A DNA stretch of 64,000 nt, taken from the NCBI GenBank assembly GCA_023411395.1, contig JAEYOV010000062.1, positions 53,870 to 117,869 of the forward strand, in the 5' to 3' direction. The notes beneath the pieces were generated by a model. That model was not told the DNA's origin. It did not search any database and worked only from the letters and a program-made list of their open reading frames with translations. The DNA is from Bacillota bacterium. GTDB taxonomy: Bacteria > Bacillota > Clostridia > Christensenellales > Aristaeellaceae. Shown one piece after another: positions 41,415 to 49,786 of the stretch. How positions within the stretch are numbered: the stretch's first letter is position 1; each line of letters begins with the position of its first letter. Made by a program: the position numbers and the translations under genes.

Positions 41415-42371
41415 ATGGAGAGCAATCCCTGCGGCGCGCCCTTTTACGGGCCGTTTCTGCAAAAGATAAGGGAACGGATCCCGCAGGACCGGATACGATT
41501 GCATGCGCCCATGTCGGAGCATACAACGCTCCACATCGGCGGTCCTGCCGATATACTGGCGACAGCGCAAAACGCGCAGGAAATCGCTTTCCTTGTAGCA
41601 TGCGCCAATGAGTACCACATTCCCGTTCTGATGCTGGGCAATGGCAGCAACCTGCTTGTAAAGGATGGGGGCATCCGTGGCCTGGTGGTAAAGTATGGGG
41701 AGGAAATGGCCTCCATTTCGGTGGAGGGAACTGCTTTGACAGCCAAGGCCGGGGCCTCCCTGGCCGCGGTGGCCAAGGAAGCCGCAAGGCACGGCCTGAC
41801 GGGACTTTGCTACGCCTGCGGCATACCGGGTACGGTCGGCGGCGGCGTGTACATGAACGCCGGGGCCTATGGCGGGGAACTGAAGGAATCCATCATCGAA
41901 GTGGAGGCCATCACCGCGGACGGGCAGATACGCACCTACGCCGGGGAAGAGATGCACTTTGGCTACCGCCACAGCCGCGCCCAAGAGGAGCCGATCATCA
42001 TCACCTCCGTTAAGTTTCAGCTTTCTCCCGGTGACAAGGAAACCATATGGGCGGACATGAAGGAATTCAACCGCCGCCGCAATGAAAAGCAGCCCATGGA
42101 TCTGCCCAGCGCCGGAAGCACCTTCAAACGGCCGGAGGGCTACTTCGCGGGACAACTCATCGACCAGGCCGGGCTTCGGGGCGTGAGGGTTGGCGACGCC
42201 CAGGTGAGCGAAAAGCACGCGGGCTTCCTGGTGAATACCGGGAACGCCACCGCGGCGGATTTCCTGGGCCTTATCGCCCTTGTACAGCGCACCGTCCATG
42301 AAAAGCACGGCGTGTGGCTGACGCCGGAGGTACGCATCGTGGGGGAGGACGCCCCTATGCATCTTGTTTAA
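41415..42371 (+). CDS. murB: UDP-N-acetylenolpyruvoylglucosamine reductase
   Basis: The 318-residue FAD enzyme has HTTLHIGGPADIL, VLMLGNGSNLLV, GIPGTVGGGVYMNAGAYGGE, FGYRHSR and PSAGSTFKRPEGYFAGQLID with the catalytic Ser. It reduces UDP-GlcNAc-enolpyruvate to UDP-MurNAc. ATG 41415 has GGAGGAA upstream. It heads the murB-rapZ-whiA-crh operon, a common Firmicute order. Confidence 0.96.
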   Translation: MESNPCGAPFYGPFLQKIRERIPQDRIRLHAPMSEHTTLHIGGPADILATAQNAQEIAFLVACANEYHIPVLMLGNGSNLLVKDGGIRGLVVKYGEEMASISVEGTALTAKAGASLAAVAKEAARHGLTGLCYACGIPGTVGGGVYMNAGAYGGELKESIIEVEAITADGQIRTYAGEEMHFGYRHSRAQEEPIIITSVKFQLSPGDKETIWADMKEFNRRRNEKQPMDLPSAGSTFKRPEGYFAGQLIDQAGLRGVRVGDAQVSEKHAGFLVNTGNATAADFLGLIALVQRTVHEKHGVWLTPEVRIVGEDAPMHLV

Positions 42372-42401
42372 TTTTGACCCTGGAGAGGAAGGAAAAGTAC
42401 C

Positions 42402-43289
42402 ATGCGGTTTTTGATCCTTACAGGCCTGTCCGGCGCGGGCAAAACGGTGGCCATCCGCTATCTGGAGGACCTGGGGGCTTTTTGCATCGACAACCTTCCT
42501 CCCATGATGATCATCAAATTCATGGAGGCTTGCCAGACCTCCCCCATGCGGACGCCGTTGGTTGCCATGGCGGTGGACGTACGCAGCGGCGAGTTTTTCG
42601 ATGCCCACGCGGTGCGCAAGGTCATCAGTGAAACGCGGGAGATCGGCTATCAGATTGAGACGCTGTTCATGGAAGCCAGCGACGATGTGCTGGTGAGCCG
42701 CTATAAGGAAACACGGCGGGACCATCCCCTGGCCAGCGAAAATGTGGGCCTGCAGGAAGCCATCCTGGCGGAGCGGGAGCTTTTGCAGCCCCTTCGGGAA
42801 ACAGCCAACTATTTGATCGATTCCAGCACGCTCCGGCCAAGAGCCCTGCAAAAGATGCTCTCGGACATCCTGGCCACACAGTCTGATTCCCAGTACATGC
42901 GTCTGGAGATTCTCTCCTTCGGCTTCAAGCGGGGACTGCCCAGAGAAGGCGATCTGGTGTTTGACGTGCGGTTTTTGCCCAACCCCTTTTACGTGGAGGG
43001 GCTGGGGCGGCACACCGGGTTGGATGAGGATGTCAGGACATATGTGCTGGAACATCCCGTGACGGCGGAATTTTTGGTAAAGGCCATGGATATGATGAAT
43101 TTCTTGCTTCCCCATTACCAGGAGGAAGGCAAGCACCGTCTGGTGGTGGCCATTGGCTGCACCGGCGGCGCCCACCGCAGCGTTTCCATTGCCGAAGAGC
43201 TGGCCGTCCGCTTGCGCGCCCAGGGATTCCGGGTGGATGTGAATCATAGGGATCTTGATTTGGAGCAGGCCCACTGGAAAATGTTATAG
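42402..43289 (+). CDS. rapZ: RNase adapter / nucleotide-binding protein RapZ (YvcJ)
   Basis: The 295-residue protein has Walker A (ILTGLSGAGKTVAIRYLEDLG), CIDNLPP, Walker-B-like VAMAVDVRSGEFF, LSFGFKRGLP, DVRFLPNPFYVE, and the C-terminal AIGCTGGAHRSVSIAEEL. In E. coli RapZ controls amino-sugar synthesis through small RNA decay; in Bacillus YvcJ is a GTPase-like protein. Starts 30 nt after murB with AGAGGAAGGA upstream. Next is whiA after 19 nt; the usual yvcK gene between them is missing. Confidence 0.94.
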   Translation: MRFLILTGLSGAGKTVAIRYLEDLGAFCIDNLPPMMIIKFMEACQTSPMRTPLVAMAVDVRSGEFFDAHAVRKVISETREIGYQIETLFMEASDDVLVSRYKETRRDHPLASENVGLQEAILAERELLQPLRETANYLIDSSTLRPRALQKMLSDILATQSDSQYMRLEILSFGFKRGLPREGDLVFDVRFLPNPFYVEGLGRHTGLDEDVRTYVLEHPVTAEFLVKAMDMMNFLLPHYQEEGKHRLVVAIGCTGGAHRSVSIAEELAVRLRAQGFRVDVNHRDLDLEQAHWKML

Positions 43290-43308
43290 CCTTTTTGAGG
43301 AGGTACTC

Positions 43309-44271
43309 TTGTCTTTTTCCTCCATCGCCAAGGACGAGTTGGTGCGGCTGCCTTTTGGCAAGCCCTGCTGTATGCTCAGCGAGCTGAGCGCACTCTTGCA
43401 GACCTCCGCTTCTCTTTCCCTAAGGGGGGGCGGACAGGTGCGCCTTGCCTTCCGGGTGGAAAGCGCAGGGCTGGCAAGGCGCATCTTTCTCCTTTTACGT
43501 ACACTTTTTTCCATTACCCCCTCGCTGCACTTTGTGCGCCACAGCCGCTTGGGCGGCCAGCGCAGCAGCGTTTTGACACTGGAAACGGAGGATGCGCTAA
43601 GGCTTCTGACTGCCCTTGGCATGATGGCGGCCGGGGAGGACGGCGCATTGCACATGGTCCGCACCTCGCCCAGGAACGCCGCCCTTCGGCAATGCTGCCG
43701 CAAAGCCTTTCTGCGGGGAGCGTTTCTGGGAGCGGGATCCATAACAAGCCCGGAAAAGGGGTATCATTTCGAAATCGTAGCCGGCGAACCCGCATTGGCT
43801 TCCGCCCTTGTCAGGCTGATGGAAAAATCAGGGCTTCCTGCAAAACAGATGGCCCGAAAGGGCACAGTTGTGGTATACTTAAAAGAGAGCGAACAGATCG
43901 TATCCGTCCTAGGCCTGATGGGAGCACACCAGGCGCTTATGTCCCTGGAAAATACCCGCATCCACAAAAACGTGATGAACTACGTCAACCGCATGATGAA
44001 TTGCGACACCTCCAACATGGAAAAGCAACTGGATGCGTCCCGCCGCCAGATCGAAGCGATCCGCGCACTGTCCCTATCCAGGGGGCTGGGTGCGCTCCCC
44101 CCTTCCCTCCAGCAGGTGGCGAGATTGCGGCTTTCACAGCCGGAAGCCACGCTTTCGCAGCTTGGCGAAATGCTGGAACCACCCCTTGGCAAATCCGGTG
44201 TCAATCACCGCCTGCGCAGGATCGTCGAGCTATCGCAGGCGCTGGATACGCATAAGGAGGATGAACCATGA
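43309..44271 (+). CDS. whiA: DNA-binding protein WhiA
   Basis: The 320-residue protein has a degenerate LAGLIDADG-like N-terminal domain with RKAFLRGAFLGAGSI. The C-terminal helix-turn-helix region contains NRMMNCDTSNMEKQL, SQPEATLSQLGEML and GKSGVNHRLRRI. WhiA is a conserved Gram-positive protein involved in sporulation or division control. The start is a TTG at 43309 with GAGGAGG at 6-7 nt; the longer frame inside rapZ lacks a site. Its stop overlaps the crh ATG (ATGA). Confidence 0.94.
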   Translation: MSFSSIAKDELVRLPFGKPCCMLSELSALLQTSASLSLRGGGQVRLAFRVESAGLARRIFLLLRTLFSITPSLHFVRHSRLGGQRSSVLTLETEDALRLLTALGMMAAGEDGALHMVRTSPRNAALRQCCRKAFLRGAFLGAGSITSPEKGYHFEIVAGEPALASALVRLMEKSGLPAKQMARKGTVVVYLKESEQIVSVLGLMGAHQALMSLENTRIHKNVMNYVNRMMNCDTSNMEKQLDASRRQIEAIRALSLSRGLGALPPSLQQVARLRLSQPEATLSQLGEMLEPPLGKSGVNHRLRRIVELSQALDTHKEDEP

Positions 44272-44531
44272 TACGAAGAGAAGTTGCCTTGCCTTGCCAG
44301 GAAGCATTGCAGCGCCGTACCGCCGCCCAGCTTGTGCAGGTGGCCAGCCGCTTCGATGCCCGCATCATGATCGAACACCACAGCAAGGTCATCAACGCCA
44401 AGAGCATGCTGGGCCTTTTATCCCTGGGCACAGCCATCGACGGAAAGCTTTATCTGGTGGCAGATGGCGAGGATGAGCAAAGGGCTGTGGATGCCATCGC
44501 GCGGCTGCTGGACAGCAATTTTAACGAATAA
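44268..44531 (+). CDS. crh: Crh-type HPr-like regulatory protein (Gln15, Ser46)
   Basis: The 87-residue HPr-fold protein has no catalytic His15: position 15 is Gln (EALQRRTAAQ), while the regulatory serine is kept at position 46 (VINAKSMLGLLSLG). This is the signature of Crh, which cannot transfer PTS phosphate but can be phosphorylated on Ser46 by HPrK and act as a CcpA cofactor. It follows whiA with an ATGA overlap, as in the Bacillus yvcJ-yvcK-whiA-crh operon. The neighbouring Arg17 is kept, but the GLHARPA context is changed. Confidence 0.9.
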   Translation: MIRREVALPCQEALQRRTAAQLVQVASRFDARIMIEHHSKVINAKSMLGLLSLGTAIDGKLYLVADGEDEQRAVDAIARLLDSNFNE

Positions 44532-44578
44532 ATCCCAAAGCGTCAGTGCCGGCCAGGCGCCGGAAGTACTTGTATTGC

Positions 44579-44619
44579 AAAAAACGGGCAGAAAGGCTAT
44601 TCGTATGCCTCTCTGCCCA
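44579..44619 (-). terminator. Hairpin with minus-strand T-run after crh
   Basis: A stem GGGCAGA/TCTGCCC with an inner AGGC/GCCT pairing lies 50 nt after crh. On the minus strand it is followed by GTTTTTT, but both flanking genes are plus-strand, so its role is unclear. On the plus strand no T-run follows. Confidence 0.4.
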
Positions 44620-44657
44620 GTTGCGTATTCATGGACAAGCGTGTGCGGAGGGATAAA

Positions 44658-45731
44658 ATGAACGGCATACTGGAAAACGGATACCGGTTCCTGTATGAAC
44701 ACGGCGCTCCGGTTCTGAAAAACGAAGCGGCCATGGCCCTCGGGCTTTCAACCGGCGGCCTTCGGGATGAAATGCTCCGCCATCCGCAGGTGCAATACTG
44801 GCTCGAGCGCCTTGCCCATTTTATGGAAAAGCCTGCCATCCACAACGCAGCAGACCAATGCTTTGAAAACATCATGCACAAACTGCTGTCCCTGGGCGTG
44901 CGGGAAGGCGACCATCCGCTGCTTTCGGAATGCAGCCATGGGCTGATTCAGTACATGAAGGAGCATGAGGGCGACTTAAGGTTCTGCGACACGATCAATC
45001 CCGCGATCCTCTGCGGCTGGCTTACGCACATGGGGTATGGGGAGGACATCGTATGCAGGCTTGTCCTTCAAAGGATAGAAGCGGTGTACGGTTTTGTGAA
45101 GGAAGGCAGCTATGAGATATACGTAGACCCGAAAGGCTATCCCCCCATACCAGCCGCCAGGGCGGGCCATCCGCTGGTCAATCCCGCGCTCTATGAGGGC
45201 AATGTGTGGAAGCTTCCCACCGTTCACGATATGTTTCTATATGCCTGCCTGCCGCAGCCATTGCAGGGTGACTTAAGCCTGCCCGGCAAGATCGATACAA
45301 TGATAGGATATATTCTGGACAGGTGTTACCAGCGCCTCCACACAGGGTACGGCCTGATGCATGTAAAGCCCAACAAATATTACAGCATGGGCTGGTCCGT
45401 GCACCTGAGCGGATATGAAGAAAGCGGCAGCCTGCCGCTTCTTGAAAGCACCGTGTGGGCCATGGAGCTTATGTCCCACTTCCCGCGCGCCCGCAAATCA
45501 GAATGGTTCCTGCGCATGCTTGCCCACCTTGAGCAATTCGGGGAAAACGGCGTGTACGAATTTCCGCCAGAATACATTTCCGAAGCAAAGAACAAGTATT
45601 TTGTAGGCGGCGGACACATGGGCCTTGGCGAGGACAGGAAGAAAAAAATCTCCCGGAAACTGGAGTCCACCGCCTGGATGATGCGCATCCTGTCCCATAG
45701 CGAACAGGACGAAGCTCCCGCATCTCATTGA
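44658..45731 (+). CDS. Uncharacterised helical-repeat protein
   Basis: The 357-residue soluble protein starts MNGILENGYRFLYEHGAPVL (GGAGGG just upstream). It is largely alpha-helical by composition, with aromatic-rich turns such as YYSMGWSVHLSGYEESGS and LLESTVWAMELMSHFPRA. The pattern recalls alpha/alpha-toroid enzymes or prenyltransferase-like repeats, but I do not recognise a family or catalytic residues. No signal peptide is seen. It ends by overlapping the convergent secreted CHAP-like gene by 7 nt. It may be an independent unit. Confidence 0.6.
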   Translation: MNGILENGYRFLYEHGAPVLKNEAAMALGLSTGGLRDEMLRHPQVQYWLERLAHFMEKPAIHNAADQCFENIMHKLLSLGVREGDHPLLSECSHGLIQYMKEHEGDLRFCDTINPAILCGWLTHMGYGEDIVCRLVLQRIEAVYGFVKEGSYEIYVDPKGYPPIPAARAGHPLVNPALYEGNVWKLPTVHDMFLYACLPQPLQGDLSLPGKIDTMIGYILDRCYQRLHTGYGLMHVKPNKYYSMGWSVHLSGYEESGSLPLLESTVWAMELMSHFPRARKSEWFLRMLAHLEQFGENGVYEFPPEYISEAKNKYFVGGGHMGLGEDRKKKISRKLESTAWMMRILSHSEQDEAPASH

Positions 45732-46585
45732 TACGTCTGGCAGAAAATCTTCACATACCAGTCCTTGGAGTGCAGCTTGTAGGAGATCTTTTCATCCACC
45801 TGCAATTCCTCAGGCAGCGCCTCCATGTTCCGCTGCTTTTGGGCGGCTTCCTCCGAGCTGTCATAATAATATTGATATTTTTTCACCCGGTTGGAGACGT
45901 TGCCCTCGATGGTGGTTAAAAGATAGCGTCCGTCGCCCAGATCCTGAGCATCCACCACCAGTCCCGTATGGATGTTGTTGTAGGATTTTTTGAATACGCT
46001 GTAGATCACCATATATCCCGGCCTTGGAATGTTGGTTAATCGCTCCATCTTTTGGTAGCCCTTCAATATCTTGCCCACGCCGGCCTCGCTGATGGCCCAG
46101 GTGGCGTTTTCATCCACCTTTTCCGCCTTCTCCACACGGAACATGGGCACCCCGGCCTCCTCAAAGCACCAGCCCACGAAGGCGCCGCACCAGCCGAAAG
46201 CCACACCGTCCTTCTTGGCGTACCACTTGGTGTACTTGTTGGCCCGTTTGATACCCTTGAGGTCCAATGTCACAAATTCGTTCTCGGCGATGGCGATGGC
46301 CTTTTTCATCAGTTCCGTGGGCACATTCCTATCCACCGTCAAATCATAGGCGATGGTTGCACTCCCCGCTGACAAAAGAATTTGGCAATTCCCTTCCGCA
46401 TGGGCGGTGATGTTTCCCGCTTCGTCCACGGTAGCCACCTGAACGTCGGTGGATTCCCATCTGTCCGCAACCGGCGCTGCCATGGTCTCCCCGGGGTGCA
46501 TTTGAAGCTTCTCCGCCAGGGCCGGTCCGCTTAAAAGGCACAGTATCAATACCATCATGAAAACGGTCCGCAGCATCCTGCCCAT
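45725..46585 (-). CDS. Secreted CHAP-like protein with N-terminal Ig-like segment
   Basis: The 286-residue protein has a signal peptide (MGRMLRTVFMMVLILCLLSG). A Big2-like segment of about 70 residues follows (VQVATVDEAGNITAHAEG). The main domain contains YTKWYAKKDGVAFGWCGAFVGWCFEEAGVP, NIHTGLVVDAQ and TIEGNVSNRVKKYQY, the Cys/His pattern of CHAP or NlpC-like peptidoglycan amidases. It may cleave or bind cell wall. ATG 46585 has GGGGGA upstream. Convergent with the preceding gene. Confidence 0.72.
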   Translation of the reverse strand: MGRMLRTVFMMVLILCLLSGPALAEKLQMHPGETMAAPVADRWESTDVQVATVDEAGNITAHAEGNCQILLSAGSATIAYDLTVDRNVPTELMKKAIAIAENEFVTLDLKGIKRANKYTKWYAKKDGVAFGWCGAFVGWCFEEAGVPMFRVEKAEKVDENATWAISEAGVGKILKGYQKMERLTNIPRPGYMVIYSVFKKSYNNIHTGLVVDAQDLGDGRYLLTTIEGNVSNRVKKYQYYYDSSEEAAQKQRNMEALPEELQVDEKISYKLHSKDWYVKIFCQTYQ

Positions 46586-46681
46586 TGTACAATCCCCCTG
46601 TCTCCTGGAAGTATACCACATTTCCAAGAGAAGGGGGAATGTCGCAGATATTTTTACAGCCTGCTTTAGGACGCGCAAATG

Positions 46682-47140
46682 TTATTCCTCTTCCCGCTCC
46701 CTGTTCCGGGCCCGCTGCACAAGCGCCAGGATCAGGGCAACCGCAAGGCTTACAGCGGACATAACAAAGAGGATGACGTCGGATGCATCCCCGGTTTCCG
46801 GCACGGCCTGGGACGGAGCCGATTTCCCATACAGCAGGAGGCCCAAGGCGGCCATCGCCGCCGCCAGCACAACCAGAAAAACAACCTTCACGCGGCCCCG
46901 TGCCTTATCGGCCTGGGGAGGAAGATAGGCGTTGCCCGCGATGATCCTCGCCAGATAAATGCCGGCGCATATGGTCACGATGACCATCATGTTGGCCGGA
47001 TAGGGAATCCAGCTAATTCCTGCCCCATGCAGCGCCGTATCGGTCAAAATACCATAGAGCAGCAGCAAAAAACATTGATTGCCGATGCGGTTGCGTAAGG
47101 TCCGCTGTCTTTCATCCAGGCCGCGTTTGTCAAGATTCAT
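46682..47140 (-). CDS. Four-helix membrane protein paired with an XRE regulator
   Basis: The 152-residue protein starts MNLDKRGLDERQRTLRNRIG, then has about four membrane helices (FLLLLYGILTDTALHG, MMVIVTICAGIYLA, VVFLVVLAAAMAALGLLL, VILFVMSAVSLAVALILAL) and a charged C-terminus. Small membrane proteins of the DUF6773/DUF2178 type are commonly encoded next to a one-domain XRE repressor. ATG 47140 has GGGAGGAGG upstream and lies inside the regulator's 3' end (11-nt overlap). The function is unknown. Confidence 0.68.
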   Translation of the reverse strand: MNLDKRGLDERQRTLRNRIGNQCFLLLLYGILTDTALHGAGISWIPYPANMMVIVTICAGIYLARIIAGNAYLPPQADKARGRVKVVFLVVLAAAMAALGLLLYGKSAPSQAVPETGDASDVILFVMSAVSLAVALILALVQRARNREREEE

Positions 47141-47342
47141 GTGAATCCTCCTCCCAAAACAGTTGATCCAGGCTTTTCCCCAGAGTTTTGCAGATGGCAA
47201 TGCACAGGTTGATGGTGGGGTTGTAATCCCCGCTTTCAATGGCGTTGATGGTTTGCCGCGTCACGCCTACCGCTTCCGCCACATCCTTTTGCGACATATC
47301 CCTTGCCGCCCTGGCCGCCTTCAGACGAAGATTCTTGCCCGT
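47130..47342 (-). CDS. XRE-family regulator with an apparent ACG start codon
   Basis: The 70-residue one-domain HTH protein reads KNLRLKAARAARDMSQKDVA then EAVGVTRQTINAIESGDYNP and ends DQLFWEEDSHES. It is a typical short Cro/CI-like regulator. No ATG, GTG or TTG lies before the conserved N-terminus: between the upstream in-frame TGA and KNLR the only start-like codon is ACG at 47342-47340, 8 nt after GGGGAGG. An internal ATG (DMSQ) would remove the first helix. It overlaps the membrane protein gene. The short length kept it hidden from ordinary ORF calling. Confidence 0.72.
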   Translation of the reverse strand, partial: TGKNLRLKAARAARDMSQKDVAEAVGVTRQTINAIESGDYNPTINLCIAICKTLGKSLDQLFWEEDSHES

Positions 47343-47378
47343 GCCGTCCGCCTCCCCTCATCTGCGCTTTACAGCAGG

Positions 47379-47407
47379 AGCATATCATATTTTTGACGTT
47401 ATATCAA
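47379..47407 (-). promoter_or_regulatory. Promoter of the XRE-membrane protein pair
   Basis: On the minus strand: TTGATA, 17-nt spacer, TATGCT. A short dyad TTGA-N7-TCAA overlaps the -35, a possible autoregulation site. Confidence 0.6.
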
Positions 47408-47458
47408 TTATTTTTTACAAAAAGAATTTTATATTTGATTTACTCTGTTCGCAAGATT

Positions 47459-47484
47459 AAAAAACAGGCCGCTTCCGCGGCCTG
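47459..47484 (-). terminator. Terminator after the P-type ATPase
   Basis: On the minus strand: perfect 8-bp stem CAGGCCGC, GGAA loop, GCGGCCTG, followed by TTTTTTAATC. Confidence 0.85.
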
Positions 47485-47523
47485 GAGCAAAAACCATGAG
47501 GCTTGAAAAGGTATGCTTCGGGA

Positions 47524-49638
47524 CTACCTCCTCAGACGGATCATACCTGTCAAAAGCACGCACAGCAGGGATACGCCCACATCCGCGATCACCGCCAGCC
47601 ACATGCTGGCCACGCCCGCGATGCCCAGTACCATTACAAGCAGCTTGACCGCAAGGGCCAGAGCAACATTCACACGCACGATAAGAGCGGTACGCCGGGC
47701 GGTTTTGATTCCCTCGGGCAAAGCAATCAAAGTGCCCGCCGCCAGCACGCAGTCTGCGGCCTCCATGGCGGCCTGGCTGCCGATGCCGCCCATGGCGATG
47801 CCCACGTGGGCCGCAGCCAGCACCGGCGCGTCGTTGATGCCGTCCCCCACAAAGGCCACATGGTGGCCGGCGGCGGCAATTTCCTTCACGGCGCTTACCT
47901 TGCCCTCCGGCAAAAGCCCGGCGTGTACATTGGAAATGTTGGGAAGGCTTCTTACCGCCTGCGCGCCTTTTTCGGAATCACCCGTCAGCACGGTGACGGA
48001 ACCAACGTCCAACTTGTGAAGCTCGTCAAGGACGCCGGACGCTTCCTTACGCAAGGTATCGCTCAAATGGAAGCTGCCCAGATACCGCCCGTTTTCCGCT
48101 GCGTGCACCTGATCGCCCGTATGCCCCGGGGGAACTTCAATTCCTTTTTCCGCAAGCATGCCTTGGCTTCCGCACAAAATTTCCTTTGCGTTCGCCTTCA
48201 CATAAACCCCCTTGCCGGGGATTTCCTCATACGTTTCCGGCTCCTTAGTCAGCATATGGCTCATCATCCAATCCTGCATTTCGTCAGAAGTGAGGATGCT
48301 GCGCGCCAGGGGATGCTGGGCCTTGCTCTCGGCATAGAGGGCTGCTTCCATGAGCTCATCCCGGAGGATGCCATCTGCCGGACGCACCGTCCGAAGGCGG
48401 AACACGCCTTCCGTCAGCGTCCCCGTCTTGTCCAGAGCCAGCGCATTCACCTTCGCCAGCGCTTCCAGCGCCGCGCCGCCCTTGACCAGCAGTCCCCGGC
48501 GGGCGCTGTCGCCCATCCCGGCCACATAGCTAAGGGGAACGGACAGGACCAGCGCGCAGGGGCAGCTGATCATCAAAAGCAACAGCGCCCGGTACCCCCA
48601 TTCCGCGAAGCTTCCCAGCCTGAAAAGCGGCGGCAGAAGAAAGATCAAAGCGGCCACACACACCACAGCCGGCGTGTACACGGCGGCGAATCTGCCAAGA
48701 AACCGTTCCGGGGCCGCCTTTTTGGCAGCTTCCTCCCGGGTGAGACGCAGGATGCGGGCAACAGTGCTTTCGGCGGCGGGCTTCTCGCACAGGATGCGAA
48801 TCAGCGGCCCCGTATTCTGGCTGCCGGAAAGCACCTTGTCCCCTGGCGCGCAATTCACCGGAACGGATTCCCCGGTGAGCGCGGAAAGATCCAGCGCGCT
48901 GTGGCCCAGAACGATTTCCCCATCCACAGGCACCCGCTCTCCCGTGCGCACCTCCAGAATATCCCCCGGCCGCACGGCGGCGGTGGGCATATCCACCACC
49001 TCCTGAAGCACCACGTGAGCCGTGTCGCTTACCAGCTTGGAAAGCGCCCGGATATCGGACCGGCCCCTTAAAACCGCCATATCCTGCAGCGTTTCTCCCA
49101 CGCGGTAAAACAGCATCACCGCCGTTGCTTCCGCCCCTTCCCCCAATGCCCAGGCGCCCAGGGTAGCAACGGTCATCAGCAGCGTCTCATCCAGCGTCTG
49201 CCCGTTTTTCAGGCGCAAATATGCCATTTTCACCACTGGGAAGCCTGCCAGAAGATAAGCGGCGATCAGTAGCAGCGTTTCGCCCAGCGGCCAGATGGAG
49301 CCCAATAAAACGCCGGCTGCCAGCAGCAGCAAACTGGCGCCCACAGCCATAAAGGCTCGGATGAACTCCTTCCGCTTGCTTTCCTCTTCCTTGATCACAT
49401 CGCCCGCAGTCTGTTCCTGCCAGGCAAAGACCTGCGTTTCGGGCTCAATCGCCTTCACCGTGTCCCTGATCAGCGTCTCTATTTCCATGGCGGGCTCCCC
49501 CGCAAATTCCACCGTCAGCCGCTGGGCCGCAAAATGGACCTGTGCGTTTTTCACGCCCGCCAGCGCACCCACGGCATGCCCTATCTTTTGGGCGCAGTTG
49601 GCGCAGCCAAGGTCTTTCAGCCGGTAGCTCCTGACCAT
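47524..49638 (-). CDS. Heavy-metal-translocating P1B-type ATPase (Zn/Cd/Pb class)
   Basis: The 704-residue protein has an N-terminal HMA domain with GCANCAQKIG. About eight membrane helices follow, with the CPC ion motif in MISCPCALVLSVPL. The phosphorylation site is ALDKTGTLTEG. MLTKEPETYEEIPGKG (nucleotide-domain region) and VAFVGDGINDAPVLAAA complete the P-ATPase motifs. CPC plus this HMA motif fits efflux of Zn, Cd or Pb (CadA/ZntA type). The start at 49638 is the first good ATG. The promoter overlaps two dyads of ArsR/SmtB appearance. No regulator is adjacent. A terminator follows. Confidence 0.92.
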   Translation of the reverse strand: MVRSYRLKDLGCANCAQKIGHAVGALAGVKNAQVHFAAQRLTVEFAGEPAMEIETLIRDTVKAIEPETQVFAWQEQTAGDVIKEEESKRKEFIRAFMAVGASLLLLAAGVLLGSIWPLGETLLLIAAYLLAGFPVVKMAYLRLKNGQTLDETLLMTVATLGAWALGEGAEATAVMLFYRVGETLQDMAVLRGRSDIRALSKLVSDTAHVVLQEVVDMPTAAVRPGDILEVRTGERVPVDGEIVLGHSALDLSALTGESVPVNCAPGDKVLSGSQNTGPLIRILCEKPAAESTVARILRLTREEAAKKAAPERFLGRFAAVYTPAVVCVAALIFLLPPLFRLGSFAEWGYRALLLLMISCPCALVLSVPLSYVAGMGDSARRGLLVKGGAALEALAKVNALALDKTGTLTEGVFRLRTVRPADGILRDELMEAALYAESKAQHPLARSILTSDEMQDWMMSHMLTKEPETYEEIPGKGVYVKANAKEILCGSQGMLAEKGIEVPPGHTGDQVHAAENGRYLGSFHLSDTLRKEASGVLDELHKLDVGSVTVLTGDSEKGAQAVRSLPNISNVHAGLLPEGKVSAVKEIAAAGHHVAFVGDGINDAPVLAAAHVGIAMGGIGSQAAMEAADCVLAAGTLIALPEGIKTARRTALIVRVNVALALAVKLLVMVLGIAGVASMWLAVIADVGVSLLCVLLTGMIRLRR

Positions 49639-49680
49639 AAATTTTCCGCCTTTCTTCCCGGTATTTGCCGGAATAAATCA

Positions 49681-49730
49681 ATGAGCGATCGCCCATATTT
49701 ATTATATGCGCAATCGCTCATATGTGTCAA
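49681..49730 (-). promoter_or_regulatory. Promoter with two dyad operators upstream of the metal ATPase
   Basis: On the minus strand: TTGACA, 18-nt spacer, TATAAT. One dyad (plus strand ATATGCGCAATCGCTCATAT, 49704-49723) fills the -35/-10 spacer. A second (ATGAGCGATCGCCCATAT, 49681-49698) covers the start region. Both share the half-site ATGAGCGAT, in the style of ArsR/SmtB metal sensors. Confidence 0.75.
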
Positions 49731-49786
49731 TAGTCATATGAAAATCTGTTCAAATATTTTATTCCAGGATATCCCAGGTTGGCGGG

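Noticed and set aside
41304..43274. Long minus-strand open frame (about 650 codons) opposite murB and rapZ
   Set aside because: Both murB and rapZ on the plus strand are certain and tightly packed. The minus-strand frame has shadow composition.
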